A stretch of 36,532 nt of DNA from a bacterium (GCA_030647955.1 JAUSIQ010000004.1:1-36532); one strand, 5' to 3'; shown: positions 1 through 7,423, numbered from the stretch's first letter. Numbers and translations are program-made. Notes: generated by a model not told the origin, from the letters alone.

Positions 1-624
1 AAAGAATTTGAAAAACACATGGCTTATTTAGCGAAGCATCATTTTAACGTCATCTCAATTTCAGATTTAGTCGGCAAGCTACAAAGGAAAGAAAAAATTC
101 CTGCCAAAACGGTGGTGATTACCATCGATGATGGTTACGAAGATAATTACACGCATGCCTTCCCCATTTTAAAAAAATATAAACTGCCGGCGGGAATTTT
201 TGTGGCCACGGACTTGATCGGGCAATTTACCACGGCACGGAAGGGGACGACTATGAATAAGTTGGGTTGGTCGCAAATGGAGGAGATGCTTAATAGTGGC
301 TTAATCGAGGTTTTTCCTCATTCTCATACTCATCCTAAGCTAGATCAACTCACTCCTGAATTTGCCGAAAAAGAAGTTAAGGTTTCTCGGCATACTTTGG
401 AAAATCAGCTGGGCAAAAGCTTACCCATTTTCGCCTATCCGTATGGGCGGTATAATAGGGAAGTGATTGAGATTTTGAGGAACCAAGGCTTTGAGGCGGC
501 CTTTACGGTCAAAACCGGCCGAGTGCATCCGGGAGATAATCTATTTTTATTAAAACGAAATTCCATCGATTCCAAAGTCAGCTTTGCGATGTTCAGGGGG
601 ATCGTCCGGAGCGGACGAACCTAG
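1..624 (+). CDS. Polysaccharide deacetylase (NodB domain), 5' end cut by window
   Basis: This is a carbohydrate esterase 4 / NodB-type deacetylase, a metal-dependent enzyme that removes acetyl groups from N-acetylated sugars in cell-wall or surface glycan. The three usual blocks are visible: ITIDDGYED (catalytic and metal Asp pair), HSHTH (metal-binding His pair) and FAYPYGRYN. The frame is open to base 1, and the residues before the first ATG at 19 (KEFEKH) match the usual family lead-in, so the real start lies upstream of the window. The last residues (IVRSGRT) are encoded by a pair of overlapping hairpins and look like an acquired tail. It is the first gene of a plus-strand run of glycan genes. 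Family call firm; substrate unknown. Confidence 0.88.
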   Translation, partial: KEFEKHMAYLAKHHFNVISISDLVGKLQRKEKIPAKTVVITIDDGYEDNYTHAFPILKKYKLPAGIFVATDLIGQFTTARKGTTMNKLGWSQMEEMLNSGLIEVFPHSHTHPKLDQLTPEFAEKEVKVSRHTLENQLGKSLPIFAYPYGRYNREVIEILRNQGFEAAFTVKTGRVHPGDNLFLLKRNSIDSKVSFAMFRGIVRSGRT

Positions 625-630
625 TTCGTC
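602..630 (+). repeat. Two overlapping hairpins across the deacetylase stop codon
   Basis: TCGTCCG (602-608) pairs with CGGACGA (612-618), and GACGAAC (614-620) pairs with GTTCGTC (624-630). The stems share bases 614-618, so only one can form at a time. The second has the TAG stop at 622-624 in and beside its three-base loop. There is no T-run, so this is REP-like rather than a classical terminator. Confidence 0.55.
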
Positions 631-716
631 AAGTTTGTAAAGTTTATCAAGTTAAAGATATGAAATTGAAAAAATGGTCCGTATTAAACTTTAAGAACTT
701 TATAACTTTATAAACT
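625..716. repeat. AT-rich intergenic inverted repeat, copy 1
   Basis: This spacer holds TAAAGTTTATCA (638-649) and, in inverted orientation, ACTTTATAACTTTA (697-710). The same 12-mer and the reverse complement of the same 14-mer recur at 6288-6346 and 7338-7419. The two halves form an imperfect inverted repeat. No clear promoter or SD could be assigned for the gene starting at 717. Confidence 0.65.
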
Positions 717-1919
717 ATGTCACGCATTTTCATCACATCTTACCCATACGTTTACGAAAGATACTTTAAGGTCTGGGATTATTTTTCGGAAAAAGACCGG
801 CTGGTTTTTATTCTGCCTAAAAAGTGGACGGCCAAAAAAGGGAAGATTTTGGTAGAGGCTCCGCGCCGGGAGGATCTGCGTATTATTCCCGTACCAGCCT
901 ATTTTAATCATTCGCACTATCCTCTGATTCGTGGTTTGTTGAAGGGTTGGATGCCGCAAGCAAAGCGGATTATAAAAGACGAAGCTCAGCCGGGAGATAT
1001 TCTGTACACCGCCATCGAGCCTAATTTACTGACCACTTATTTAAACTCGAAGTTGGCCAAAAAACTTGGGATGAAGCACGTCTTTTTTACTTGGCAGAAT
1101 GTCCCGTACAAAAAAAGACTGCATGGATCCAAATTGAGAATCACCGAGCGGTTGATTCGTAAAACCATTGCGAACTCCGTGGGAGCGATTGCCGGCAACA
1201 CCAAAGCGGCCGAAATTTTAAGAGAATACTTGCCCGCCGAAGCTTCAGCGAAGGAGGGTGCCGGACCGGATTTTAAGATTTTAGTGGCTCCAATTTCCGG
1301 AGTGGATGTAAAAAGTTTTCGTCCCAAAATTCAGTCTGATTTTCGGCAGAAATATAATCTTGAAGGAAAAACGGTGTTAACTTTTGCTGGAGTCTTTGAT
1401 GAGCGCAAAGGCATTCCGGCTTTGCTGGAAGCGTTTGAACAATCACAAAAAGAAAACTCAAATTTACATTTAGTAATGATCGGAGTGGGTAAGTTGCAAA
1501 AATATATTGAAGACTTTGTTCGCGATCATCAACTAGAAGATAAGGTGACGATGATCAAGTGGCTGCCCAACGAAGAGTTGCCGGGAGTGTTATGCGCTTC
1601 TGATATTTTTGTTCATCCTTCCGAACCGTTTGGGGGTTGGGAGGAGCAATTCGGATACTCTATGGCCGAAGCCTCGGCTTGTGGCTTGTCGGTGATTTCC
1701 ACGCACTCCGGTTCAATTGACGAGTTAATTATCGATGGCAAGTCCGGAATTTTAATTGAGCCGGGTAATCGAGAGCAGTTAAAAGAAGCGATATTAAAAA
1801 TGGCTGCTGATCGTCACTGGCGCGGTAACCTGGGGATGATGGGGCGCATGCATATGGAGGAAAATTACGGCCACGACATCATCGCCGAAAAATTTTCGGA
1901 GTTTTTTAAACAATTGTAA
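717..1919 (+). CDS. Glycosyltransferase family 4 (GT-B)
   Basis: A 400-residue GT-B glycosyltransferase with the C-terminal Glycos_transf_1 domain, expected to move a sugar from a nucleotide donor to a growing glycan at the cytoplasmic face. The C-terminal half shows FAGVFDERKGIPALLEAF, then HPSEPFGGWEEQFGYSMAEA, which holds the donor-binding acidic region, followed by ACGLSVISTHSGSIDELI and GILIEP. The N-terminal half is variable, as usual. No SD precedes the ATG; the spacer is the AT-rich repeat. Around residues 172-180 the frame carries PAEASAKEG, encoded by a palindromic REP-like sequence and probably an insertion between the two lobes. Donor and acceptor cannot be told. Confidence 0.88.
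   Translation: MSRIFITSYPYVYERYFKVWDYFSEKDRLVFILPKKWTAKKGKILVEAPRREDLRIIPVPAYFNHSHYPLIRGLLKGWMPQAKRIIKDEAQPGDILYTAIEPNLLTTYLNSKLAKKLGMKHVFFTWQNVPYKKRLHGSKLRITERLIRKTIANSVGAIAGNTKAAEILREYLPAEASAKEGAGPDFKILVAPISGVDVKSFRPKIQSDFRQKYNLEGKTVLTFAGVFDERKGIPALLEAFEQSQKENSNLHLVMIGVGKLQKYIEDFVRDHQLEDKVTMIKWLPNEELPGVLCASDIFVHPSEPFGGWEEQFGYSMAEASACGLSVISTHSGSIDELIIDGKSGILIEPGNREQLKEAILKMAADRHWRGNLGMMGRMHMEENYGHDIIAEKFSEFFKQL
1233..1258. repeat. REP-like palindromic element inside the GT4 reading frame
   Basis: CCGCC (1234-1238) and GGAGG (1253-1257) flank GAAGCTTC and CTTCAGCGAAG, giving an imperfect hairpin. It is translated in frame as PAEASAKEG. From memory, very similar GCCGAAGCTTCAGCGAAGG-type sequences are abundant in some Parcubacteria-like genomes; I cannot verify that here. 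Confidence 0.5.
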
Positions 1920-1942
1920 GAAATTGCACTTTGTTTTAAAAT
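1914..1942 (+). promoter_or_regulatory. Predicted promoter for the Nudix gene, leaderless spacing
   Basis: A -35 TTGTAA (1914-1919), a 17-base spacer and a -10 TAAAAT (1937-1942) end six bases before the ATG at 1949. The expected transcription start therefore falls on or next to the start codon. The -35 overlaps the stop codon of the glycosyltransferase. There is no SD. Confidence 0.5.
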
Positions 1943-1948
1943 GGATTC

Positions 1949-2413
1949 ATGGATAAGAAAGATCTGATCGAAGAATTAAAGAAGCAAACTCCTGTTCCGG
2001 GGTTAGATCCGGAAATTTTTGATATATTGAGGGGGTTGGTGCCGATGGTGGCACTGGAATTGTTTGTAACACGAACAGAGGGCGGATTTGGATTAAAGAA
2101 AAAGAAGGTGGGGGATGTCGAAGGCTGGTCTTTACCGGGAGGATTTATCGGAATGAATGAAAGTTTTGAGAAGGCCTGCGAAAGAATTGCCCAAAGAGAA
2201 TTGGGAATTAAGGTAACCGATTTAAAATTTTTAAATGTTTTTAACTGGCCAGAAGGCAGTGATCGTCCGGCTCGTGGTCATGCCGTCACCCTTCTCTTTA
2301 GCTGTATCGCTCAGGAGGCTTCCGACCATATTGCCTATTTTCGTCAGATTCCCAAAGACACTCTTCCTCATCATCGAACTATGCTGGAGACTGGCTTGAA
2401 GCTTGTTAATTAG
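1949..2413 (+). CDS. Nudix hydrolase, GDP-mannose mannosyl hydrolase type
   Basis: A 154-residue Nudix protein. The Nudix box runs GGFIGMNESFEKACERIAQR then ELGI (residues 64-87). Two positions that are Glu in the canonical box are Ile80 and Arg83. E. coli GDP-mannose mannosyl hydrolase (Gmm/NudD) departs from the box at the same two places (RLTMAELG), and the overall length and the LPGG approach also fit. Gmm-type enzymes hydrolyse GDP-mannose to GDP and mannose, which would control the GDP-mannose pool for the GDP-sugar enzymes coded elsewhere in the window. The gene has its own predicted promoter with no leader. An ordinary Nudix pyrophosphatase remains possible. Nudix family firm, substrate inferred. 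Confidence 0.7.
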   Translation: MDKKDLIEELKKQTPVPGLDPEIFDILRGLVPMVALELFVTRTEGGFGLKKKKVGDVEGWSLPGGFIGMNESFEKACERIAQRELGIKVTDLKFLNVFNWPEGSDRPARGHAVTLLFSCIAQEASDHIAYFRQIPKDTLPHHRTMLETGLKLVN

Positions 2414-2425
2414 AAAAATGGCACC

Positions 2426-3457
2426 ATGGAAGAATCGTCGTCTCGTAAGAGAGTAATTGTGGTAAGTCCGGCCGATTCATTTTTTACCGACCCGCACGTG
2501 CGGGCTTTTCAGGCTTTAGGGTTTGACTGTATTGCTTTTGATAATCGTAGTGGGGCCATTTACTCTAGTCCGTTCCTGCGCCGAGCCATGCGGGTCTTTC
2601 CGAAATTAAGGATTATTAAAAGAATCACTCTCGACCAAACCAATAAAAAGTTGTTACATCTGGTAAAGTCCTATCAACCCCATCTAATATTTGGAGTAAA
2701 AGCAGAAAACATCTATCCGCAAACGATTACGAAGATCAGGCAGATGGGTGCCAAAACCATCTGTTTTTATATTGACCTCATGGATCATTGGCCGGTTATC
2801 AGTCAGTTAGCTCCGGCCTACGACTTATTTTTTAATCAGGATCGCTTGGTTGTCAATCGATTGCGACGAGAGCTGAGCCTTACCAACTCGTTTTATATGG
2901 CTCACTCTGCCGAACCATTACCCGATGCTTTGACTAATCGCATTAATAAGTATGACATTTCATTTATCGGTACGCATAATAATCAAACTTATCCGAACCG
3001 AGAGAGGTATTTGAAAGAAATTGGAGATCTGGATCTTAATATTTGGGGAACAGACGGTTGGAAGACTTCTCCGTTGGCCGGATGCTTTAGGGGACGATCT
3101 TTTGGAGATCAGCGCTTTGAGATTTATGGCCATAGTAAAATTGTCATTGATATTAATTGGGATGTCATGCCGGCCGAGGGATTAAGTAATCGCCCTTTTG
3201 AAGTGACCGGAAGCGGGGCCTGTTTCTTTGTGGATCTGATACGCGAAGATATTAAAAGATGTTATGAAGAGGGCAAAGAGTTTGTGTCGTTCTCTGACGA
3301 AAAAGATTTGCGCGAGAAGGTGCGGTATTATTTAGAGCATGACGAGGAGCGTGAGCGTATCGCTCGAGCCGGTTATCAAAAGACAGTGGAACGGCACACC
3401 TATGTTAACCGTGTTAGACAACTTTTGGATATAATGGAGCATCCTGAAAAGTTTTGA
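2426..3457 (+). CDS. CgeB-like glycosyltransferase (GT-B)
   Basis: A 343-residue protein of the spore-maturation CgeB / Glyco_trans_1_2 type. It begins with a Rossmann strand (RVIVVSPADSFF), has the mid-protein YDLFFNQD and YDISFIGTHNNQTYPNRERY (the CgeB fold usually has D-x-x-F-x-G there), and a C-terminal donor-binding segment, EGLSNRPFEVTGSGACFFVD, followed by the usual tail helix (HDEERERIARAGYQKTVERH). It lies 12 bases after the Nudix gene and is probably co-transcribed. No SD; the bases before the ATG (AAAATGGCACC) resemble those before the Nudix start (AAAATGGATTC). A second, distant CgeB-like protein is coded at 24419-25420. Role: sugar transfer in the glycan pathway; substrate unknown. 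Confidence 0.75.
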   Translation: MEESSSRKRVIVVSPADSFFTDPHVRAFQALGFDCIAFDNRSGAIYSSPFLRRAMRVFPKLRIIKRITLDQTNKKLLHLVKSYQPHLIFGVKAENIYPQTITKIRQMGAKTICFYIDLMDHWPVISQLAPAYDLFFNQDRLVVNRLRRELSLTNSFYMAHSAEPLPDALTNRINKYDISFIGTHNNQTYPNRERYLKEIGDLDLNIWGTDGWKTSPLAGCFRGRSFGDQRFEIYGHSKIVIDINWDVMPAEGLSNRPFEVTGSGACFFVDLIREDIKRCYEEGKEFVSFSDEKDLREKVRYYLEHDEERERIARAGYQKTVERHTYVNRVRQLLDIMEHPEKF

Positions 3458-3526
3458 GCGGGGTTGACGAATAAGGAATTAGTGCTATTGTTGTGGGTAT
3501 GCGGATATGGACGTGAGGAAAAGGAT

Positions 3527-4207
3527 ATGACTCCGGAAGAAATGGCTCTTTGTCAGCTTAGCACTCTGGTCTTTAATGATAGTGTTGACGTTAATCTGGA
3601 TTTTACTTATGTAACTGCGGAAAGTAACCAGAATCAACATGCAGGTGTAGCTAGGGCGGTGGATCTATCATACAATTGGCAATGGGATTCTGTGGTTTTT
3701 GGGATAGCCGGCTTTGATCATCTAGCGTCAGGCGGTGAGTCCGTCGAGGTCACTGAAAATAAAATGATCGCGGGTGGGATTTGTCCACGTTTGTTACGTC
3801 GGATAAATTACCCCGATTCTTCGGTTGGTCCGGACGGTGCTCATCATACGGGAACCGAAATGGCCCTGGTAGCGCGTTTTATTCTTGAAAACAATTATAG
3901 GCGGGTTGGCGTTATCGCCGCCCCATTTCATCAGCTGCGTAGTTATTTACATCTTCTGACTGCTTTGCATCGAGTCGGTTCTTCTGGGCAGTCAGTACAA
4001 GTGTTCAACTACCCAGGAGTTCCAGAAGATTCGTTTGAAGAGGCTCACTATTGGCTTCAGGAGACAAGCTATTCTCATGGAAAAGATCGCGGTTCACGCC
4101 TAGCCATTTTAGTGGCAGAAATATCCAAAATCTTACAATATTGGAGAAAAGGAGATTTGATTTCTCCAATAGAAGCACTGGGATATTTTGTACTTCATCG
4201 TTCCTAA
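3527..4207 (+). CDS. DUF218 / YdcF-like protein
   Basis: About 226 residues. The region AGFDHLASGGESVEVTENKM, then HHTGTEMALVARFILENNYR and VGVIAAPFHQLRSYLHLL, matches the order of a DUF218 (YdcF/SanA/ElyC) domain: a Gly-rich turn, a Glu- or Thr-containing helix, then a strand ending in an H..R motif (usually T-x-x-x-H-x-x-R). ElyC and SanA proteins act in envelope carbon or lipid-carrier metabolism in E. coli, which would suit a glycan locus, but the match is weak and no membrane segment is seen. I chose ATG 3527 because GAGGA at 3515-3519 lies seven bases before it. The frame stays open upstream to TTG 3464 and GTG 3482. A strong terminator follows. Confidence 0.5.
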   Translation: MTPEEMALCQLSTLVFNDSVDVNLDFTYVTAESNQNQHAGVARAVDLSYNWQWDSVVFGIAGFDHLASGGESVEVTENKMIAGGICPRLLRRINYPDSSVGPDGAHHTGTEMALVARFILENNYRRVGVIAAPFHQLRSYLHLLTALHRVGSSGQSVQVFNYPGVPEDSFEEAHYWLQETSYSHGKDRGSRLAILVAEISKILQYWRKGDLISPIEALGYFVLHRS

Positions 4208-4213
4208 TTTTTT

Positions 4214-4240
4214 GCCCCGCTTCGGTGGGGCTTTGTTTTA
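4214..4240 (+). terminator. Rho-independent terminator with UUCG loop
   Basis: GCCCCGC (4214-4220), loop TTCG, then GTGGGGC (4225-4231) followed by a T-rich tract (CTTTGTTTTA). The C(UUCG)G closure is an especially stable tetraloop. It ends the first plus-strand transcription unit, directly after the DUF218-like gene. Confidence 0.85.
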
Positions 4241-4252
4241 TGTGCCGATCTC

Positions 4253-4281
4253 TTGCCTAAAAGGGTTTTTTTTGGTATCTT
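4253..4281 (+). promoter_or_regulatory. Predicted promoter for the C-methyltransferase unit
   Basis: A -35 TTGCCT (4253-4258), 17-base spacer and -10 TATCTT (4276-4281) lie between the terminator and the ATG at 4299, leaving a leader of about ten bases without an SD. Confidence 0.4.
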
Positions 4282-4298
4282 ATGTACACATTTTACTC

Positions 4299-5543
4299 AT
4301 GAAAATGGCCGAAAAAACGATTATCAAGCTGGAACGGTGCCGCATTTGCAAAGGAAAAAAATTCTTCCCCTTCTTGAAGTTGCGATCGATGCCGAGGCCG
4401 AATGGGTTTTTGAAGAAGCCCATCAAGGAAGAACGTTACCCTTTGGACGTGAGCCGATGCCAGACTTGTGGCCATGTTCAGCTTGACCATGTCATCAGTG
4501 CCAAAGCGCTTTTCTCCCGCTACCTTTACATGTCTTCGATGTCCAAAACGATGTTGGATCATTTCCGAACTTCCGCCAAAAATTTAGTTAAGAGATTTAA
4601 GTTAAAGCCAGGGGCTTCGGTAATGGATATCGGCAGTAATGATGGAATTTTTTTGAGCACCTTTCCGAAAGGAATTAAGACCTTAGGCATTGATCCCGCC
4701 AAGAATTTAAAAGCAGTGGCGCAGGCTAGGGGAGTAGAAACTTATGTGGCTTTCTTCTCGGAACAAACAGCTAAAACCGTTCTGAAGAAATATGGTCCGG
4801 CCGATCTAATTTCTGGCATTAATGTTTTTGCTCACATCCATGATTTAGACGGTGTTTTTGATGGTGTACAGGTTCTTCTTAAAAAAGACGGAGTGTTGCT
4901 CATGGAGTTTCCCTACTTGGTGGATCTCGTCGCCAAAAAAGAGTTTGATACGATATACCACGAGCACCTCTCTTATTTTTTACTCAAACCCCTGCAGCTT
5001 ATTTTAGCTCGACACGGCTTAGAAATTTTTGATGCGGAGCGGTTTCCCACCCATGGCGGAACTGTTCGTCTTTATGTCCAGCGCACCATCAACAAGCCTT
5101 ACACTGTTACGTCCAGTGTCGTTAAACTTGGAAGGCTGGAGGATAGACTCGGCATGTATAAAGATGCGACCTATGCCAAGTTTTCAAAAAATATCCAGTC
5201 TATTCCTGTAGGGCTCATCGCTTTGGTCAAAAAACTACGGAAAGCCAATAAACGCGTGATCGGTTATGGAGCCTCCGCAAAAGCCAATGTGCTTTTGAAT
5301 ATGTGTGGATTTGGTCCAAAAGATGTAGAATATATTGTGGACTCGACTCCGTACAAGCAAGGACTCTATACCCCCGGGGCGCACATTCCGATCGTATCCG
5401 AAGAGCGTCTTAAAGAGGACCGTCCGGATTATGCCATTATGTTCATTTGGAATTTTCTAGATGAGGTTCTAAAAAAACAGCAGGGCTTCTTAAAGCGAGG
5501 CGGAAAGTTTATTGTTCCCGTTCCCAAGATAAAAATTATTTGA
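4299..5543 (+). CDS. Sugar C-methyltransferase (TylCIII/NovU/TcaB9 type), paralogue 1
   Basis: A 414-residue three-part enzyme. An N-terminal zinc site has Cys14, Cys17, Cys54 and Cys57 (CRIC, CQTC). A class I SAM domain has VMDIGSNDG at 108-116. A C-terminal Rossmann-like Methyltransf_14 domain ends in GGKFIVPVPKIKII. The motif YHEHLSY (220-226) carries the Tyr and His that in TcaB9 promote methylation at a carbon beside a 4-keto group. The family puts a methyl branch on a keto-deoxysugar nucleotide, usually at C3. The frame extends upstream to 4188, but that would run through the terminator, so ATG 4299 (or 4305) is the start. A paralogue lies at 9296-10558. Confidence 0.85.
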   Translation: MKMAEKTIIKLERCRICKGKKFFPFLKLRSMPRPNGFLKKPIKEERYPLDVSRCQTCGHVQLDHVISAKALFSRYLYMSSMSKTMLDHFRTSAKNLVKRFKLKPGASVMDIGSNDGIFLSTFPKGIKTLGIDPAKNLKAVAQARGVETYVAFFSEQTAKTVLKKYGPADLISGINVFAHIHDLDGVFDGVQVLLKKDGVLLMEFPYLVDLVAKKEFDTIYHEHLSYFLLKPLQLILARHGLEIFDAERFPTHGGTVRLYVQRTINKPYTVTSSVVKLGRLEDRLGMYKDATYAKFSKNIQSIPVGLIALVKKLRKANKRVIGYGASAKANVLLNMCGFGPKDVEYIVDSTPYKQGLYTPGAHIPIVSEERLKEDRPDYAIMFIWNFLDEVLKKQQGFLKRGGKFIVPVPKIKII

Positions 5544-5562
5544 GACCTTTTGCAAAAGGTCT
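5543..5562 (+). promoter_or_regulatory. Perfect 20-base palindrome covering the next gene's SD
   Basis: The palindrome AGACCTTTTGCAAAAGGTCT starts on the last base of the C-methyltransferase stop codon. Its right arm holds AAAAGG (5554-5559), the only SD-like stretch before the ATG at 5568. When folded, the SD is paired; a ribosome reaching the stop codon would open it. No T-run follows, so termination is unlikely. Confidence 0.55.
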
Positions 5563-5567
5563 AAACC

Positions 5568-6296
5568 ATGCGAGCCGTAAAAAAAATTATCCAACGCCTC
5601 TTCTCTTTTTTTGGCTTGAAAATATCCAGAATGAGGCCGGGAATTTTGACTGAAGAAAATCGTTTTAAGTGGCTCCAGGCGCTGGAGATCAGGACTGTTA
5701 TCGATATTGGAGCGAGCAAGGGCAATGCTTCTTGGCAATTTCATCAGCTGTTTCCTACTGCTTCCATCTATGCTTTTGAGCCTTTGCAAGACTGTTTTAA
5801 TCTGATGATCAAGAAAATGGAGGGAGTTCCCAAATTTCAGGCTTTTAACCTGGCGCTTAGCGATGAAGCAGGTGAGACCAGTATTTTTAGAAGTTCTTAT
5901 TCCGGGTCTTCTTCCTTGCTTCCTATGGGTCAGTTGCACAAAGATACTTTTCCTCAGACCGCTGGCCAAAGACGGGAGACGATTCAAACCGACACGCTTG
6001 ACCATGCTTTAGAAAAACAAAAGTTGCAAGAAAATATCCTGATTAAAATAGATGTGCAGGGCTTGGAAGATCGAGTGCTACGAGGGGGACTTAAAACTTT
6101 GGCACGAACCAAAGTTGTGGTTTTGGAAACTTCTTATGTTTCTCTGTACGATGGCCAACCGCTCTTCGACGATATTTACAAGGTGCTGGTGAATTTGGGT
6201 TTTGTCTATGTCGGGCTATGGGGAGAGGATTTTCACAGCCCCCAAGATGGCCGTCCGCTTCAGCAAGATAGTATTTTTATTAGGGAGAGTTCATAA
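5568..6296 (+). CDS. FkbM-family SAM-dependent methyltransferase
   Basis: A 242-residue FkbM-type O-methyltransferase. The SAM-binding strand and Gly loop read TVIDIGASKGNASWQF, the second acidic strand is IYAFEPLQDCF, and the family hallmark KIDVQGLEDRVLRGG is present. These enzymes commonly methylate sugar hydroxyls in surface glycans and natural products. It starts 24 bases after the C-methyltransferase, and its SD lies in a hairpin, so translation looks coupled to the upstream gene. The TAA stop lies inside the second copy of the AT-rich repeat. Family call firm; acceptor unknown. Confidence 0.88.
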   Translation: MRAVKKIIQRLFSFFGLKISRMRPGILTEENRFKWLQALEIRTVIDIGASKGNASWQFHQLFPTASIYAFEPLQDCFNLMIKKMEGVPKFQAFNLALSDEAGETSIFRSSYSGSSSLLPMGQLHKDTFPQTAGQRRETIQTDTLDHALEKQKLQENILIKIDVQGLEDRVLRGGLKTLARTKVVVLETSYVSLYDGQPLFDDIYKVLVNLGFVYVGLWGEDFHSPQDGRPLQQDSIFIRESS

Positions 6297-6346
6297 AGTT
6301 TATCAAGTTCATAAAGTTATAAAGTGCTTCAATGACTTTATGAACT
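6288..6346. repeat. AT-rich intergenic inverted repeat, copy 2
   Basis: AGTTCATAAAGT occurs twice directly (6288-6299 and 6306-6317) and once inverted (6335-6346), so a perfect 12-base hairpin can form. It also holds TAAAGTTTATCA (6294-6305) and TAAAGTTATAAAGT (6312-6325), shared with the other two copies. It overlaps the stop codon of the FkbM gene. Confidence 0.7.
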
Positions 6347-6351
6347 AAATC

Positions 6352-7371
6352 ATGGAATTAGGTATTCTCAAAAAAGAAGAGGTACGGAATTATTTTGACC
6401 AAACCAATCTGGTGGCTTATTCTGAAGCTTTCGGAAAGTTTGCGCTAAGCGCTTATGAGAGCCAGCAGTCTTTTATTGGAATAAATAAAGGAGAGGACTT
6501 AAAAGCTTTTTTCCCCGTTTTTGAGAGAGTTTGTCGTAATCAAAAAACGGCCGAGGTCCCCCTTTTTATTTATACTGATATCTTTTTTGTCGATAAAAAT
6601 TTCAATCTTGGGGCAAAAAAACTGGGAGAGCAGTTATTAAAGTTTTTAAAAGCCGATGTTTTGCGATTTAATCTTTACCATTTAAATTCCAGCGATCGCT
6701 CGAATTTAAATTATGATGGATTGGATCACATTTTTACGGCGATGGTGGCAGACTTGGGGCGAGCCCAAAATTATGAGGAGTATTTGGCGAAAGTTTTGAG
6801 CAAAAATGCGCGTAGCAAGATTTACAAAGCCTGCCAAAGCGGACTGGAGCTAACCTGGCTTACGTCCGAAGATCTAACCGTTTTTCACCAACTTTATAGT
6901 GCACATGTACGAATGTTGGGTTCCCGTCCCCATTCTTTAGAATATTTTCAGAAAATGTTGGCTGCTTATACCCCGGGCCGGGATCTGTTTATGATGGGCG
7001 CCAAGAAAAACGGCCGATTGATTACCGCCAACCTTTTTGTCATAAATAAGGATTACATGGAGGTCCGTTTTTTGGCCGATGATCTGGATTTGCGCCACCT
7101 CTTTCCCAATAATTTTCTATACGCCAAAATGATTCAATGGGCTTATGGGCAAGGGATTCGTTGCATTGATTTCGGAGGTATCCCCAAAGAGATGCGCTCC
7201 AATATTGAGTTCAAGATGAGCTTGGGGGCAGAGGAATGGCCAATTTACACCAAATATTTTTTCAGAAATTCTTGGCAAAAATTATGGTTCAAAGTGGGAA
7301 GAAAATGGCTCTATTGGAAGAAATATCGGCAGCAGAAGTTTATAAAGTTTATCAGGTTTGTAAAGTTATAA
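6352..7371 (+). CDS. FemAB/GNAT-like acyltransferase (Acetyltransf_6)
   Basis: A 339-residue protein with the layout of BioF2/FemAB-type acyltransferases: a degenerate N-terminal GNAT half, then NARSKIYKACQSGLELTW, HVRMLGSRPHSLEYFQKM, a core strand pair with LITANLFVINKDYMEVRFLA, and YGQGIRCIDFGG before FKMSLGAEEWP. Family members attach an amino-acyl or acyl group to peptidoglycan precursors or exopolysaccharide; here an acyl decoration of the glycan is the natural guess. No SD precedes the ATG. The C-terminus (KFIKFIRFVKL) is encoded by the third AT-rich repeat and is probably not part of the ancestral protein. Substrate and donor unknown. Confidence 0.75.
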   Translation: MELGILKKEEVRNYFDQTNLVAYSEAFGKFALSAYESQQSFIGINKGEDLKAFFPVFERVCRNQKTAEVPLFIYTDIFFVDKNFNLGAKKLGEQLLKFLKADVLRFNLYHLNSSDRSNLNYDGLDHIFTAMVADLGRAQNYEEYLAKVLSKNARSKIYKACQSGLELTWLTSEDLTVFHQLYSAHVRMLGSRPHSLEYFQKMLAAYTPGRDLFMMGAKKNGRLITANLFVINKDYMEVRFLADDLDLRHLFPNNFLYAKMIQWAYGQGIRCIDFGGIPKEMRSNIEFKMSLGAEEWPIYTKYFFRNSWQKLWFKVGRKWLYWKKYRQQKFIKFIRFVKL

Positions 7372-7419
7372 AGTTAAAATTTACTTTATGAACATTATAA
7401 CTTGATAACTCGAAGAACT
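7338..7419. repeat. AT-rich inverted repeat, copy 3, extending into the acyltransferase end
   Basis: TAAAGTTTATCA (7343-7354) and TAAAGTTATAAAGT (7361-7374) match copy 2 exactly. ACTTTATGAAC (7383-7393) is the inverted arm, also as in copy 2. The left arm is translated as the last dozen residues of the acyltransferase, and the right arm lies before the GT4 gene at 7424. Confidence 0.7.
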
Positions 7420-7423
7420 ATTT

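Noticed and set aside
1037-1327. Antisense reading frame across the GT4 gene and its REP-like element
   Set aside because: It is a shadow of a clear gene with no recognisable domain.
2491-2504. Perfect palindrome CCCGCACGTGCGGG followed by CTTTT, terminator-like
   Set aside because: It lies about 65 bases inside an intact reading frame, the loop would be too short and the T-run is weak.
4188-4298. N-terminal extension of the C-methyltransferase frame
   Set aside because: It would overlap the terminator and promoter and lacks family similarity; the zinc-site start fits ATG 4299.
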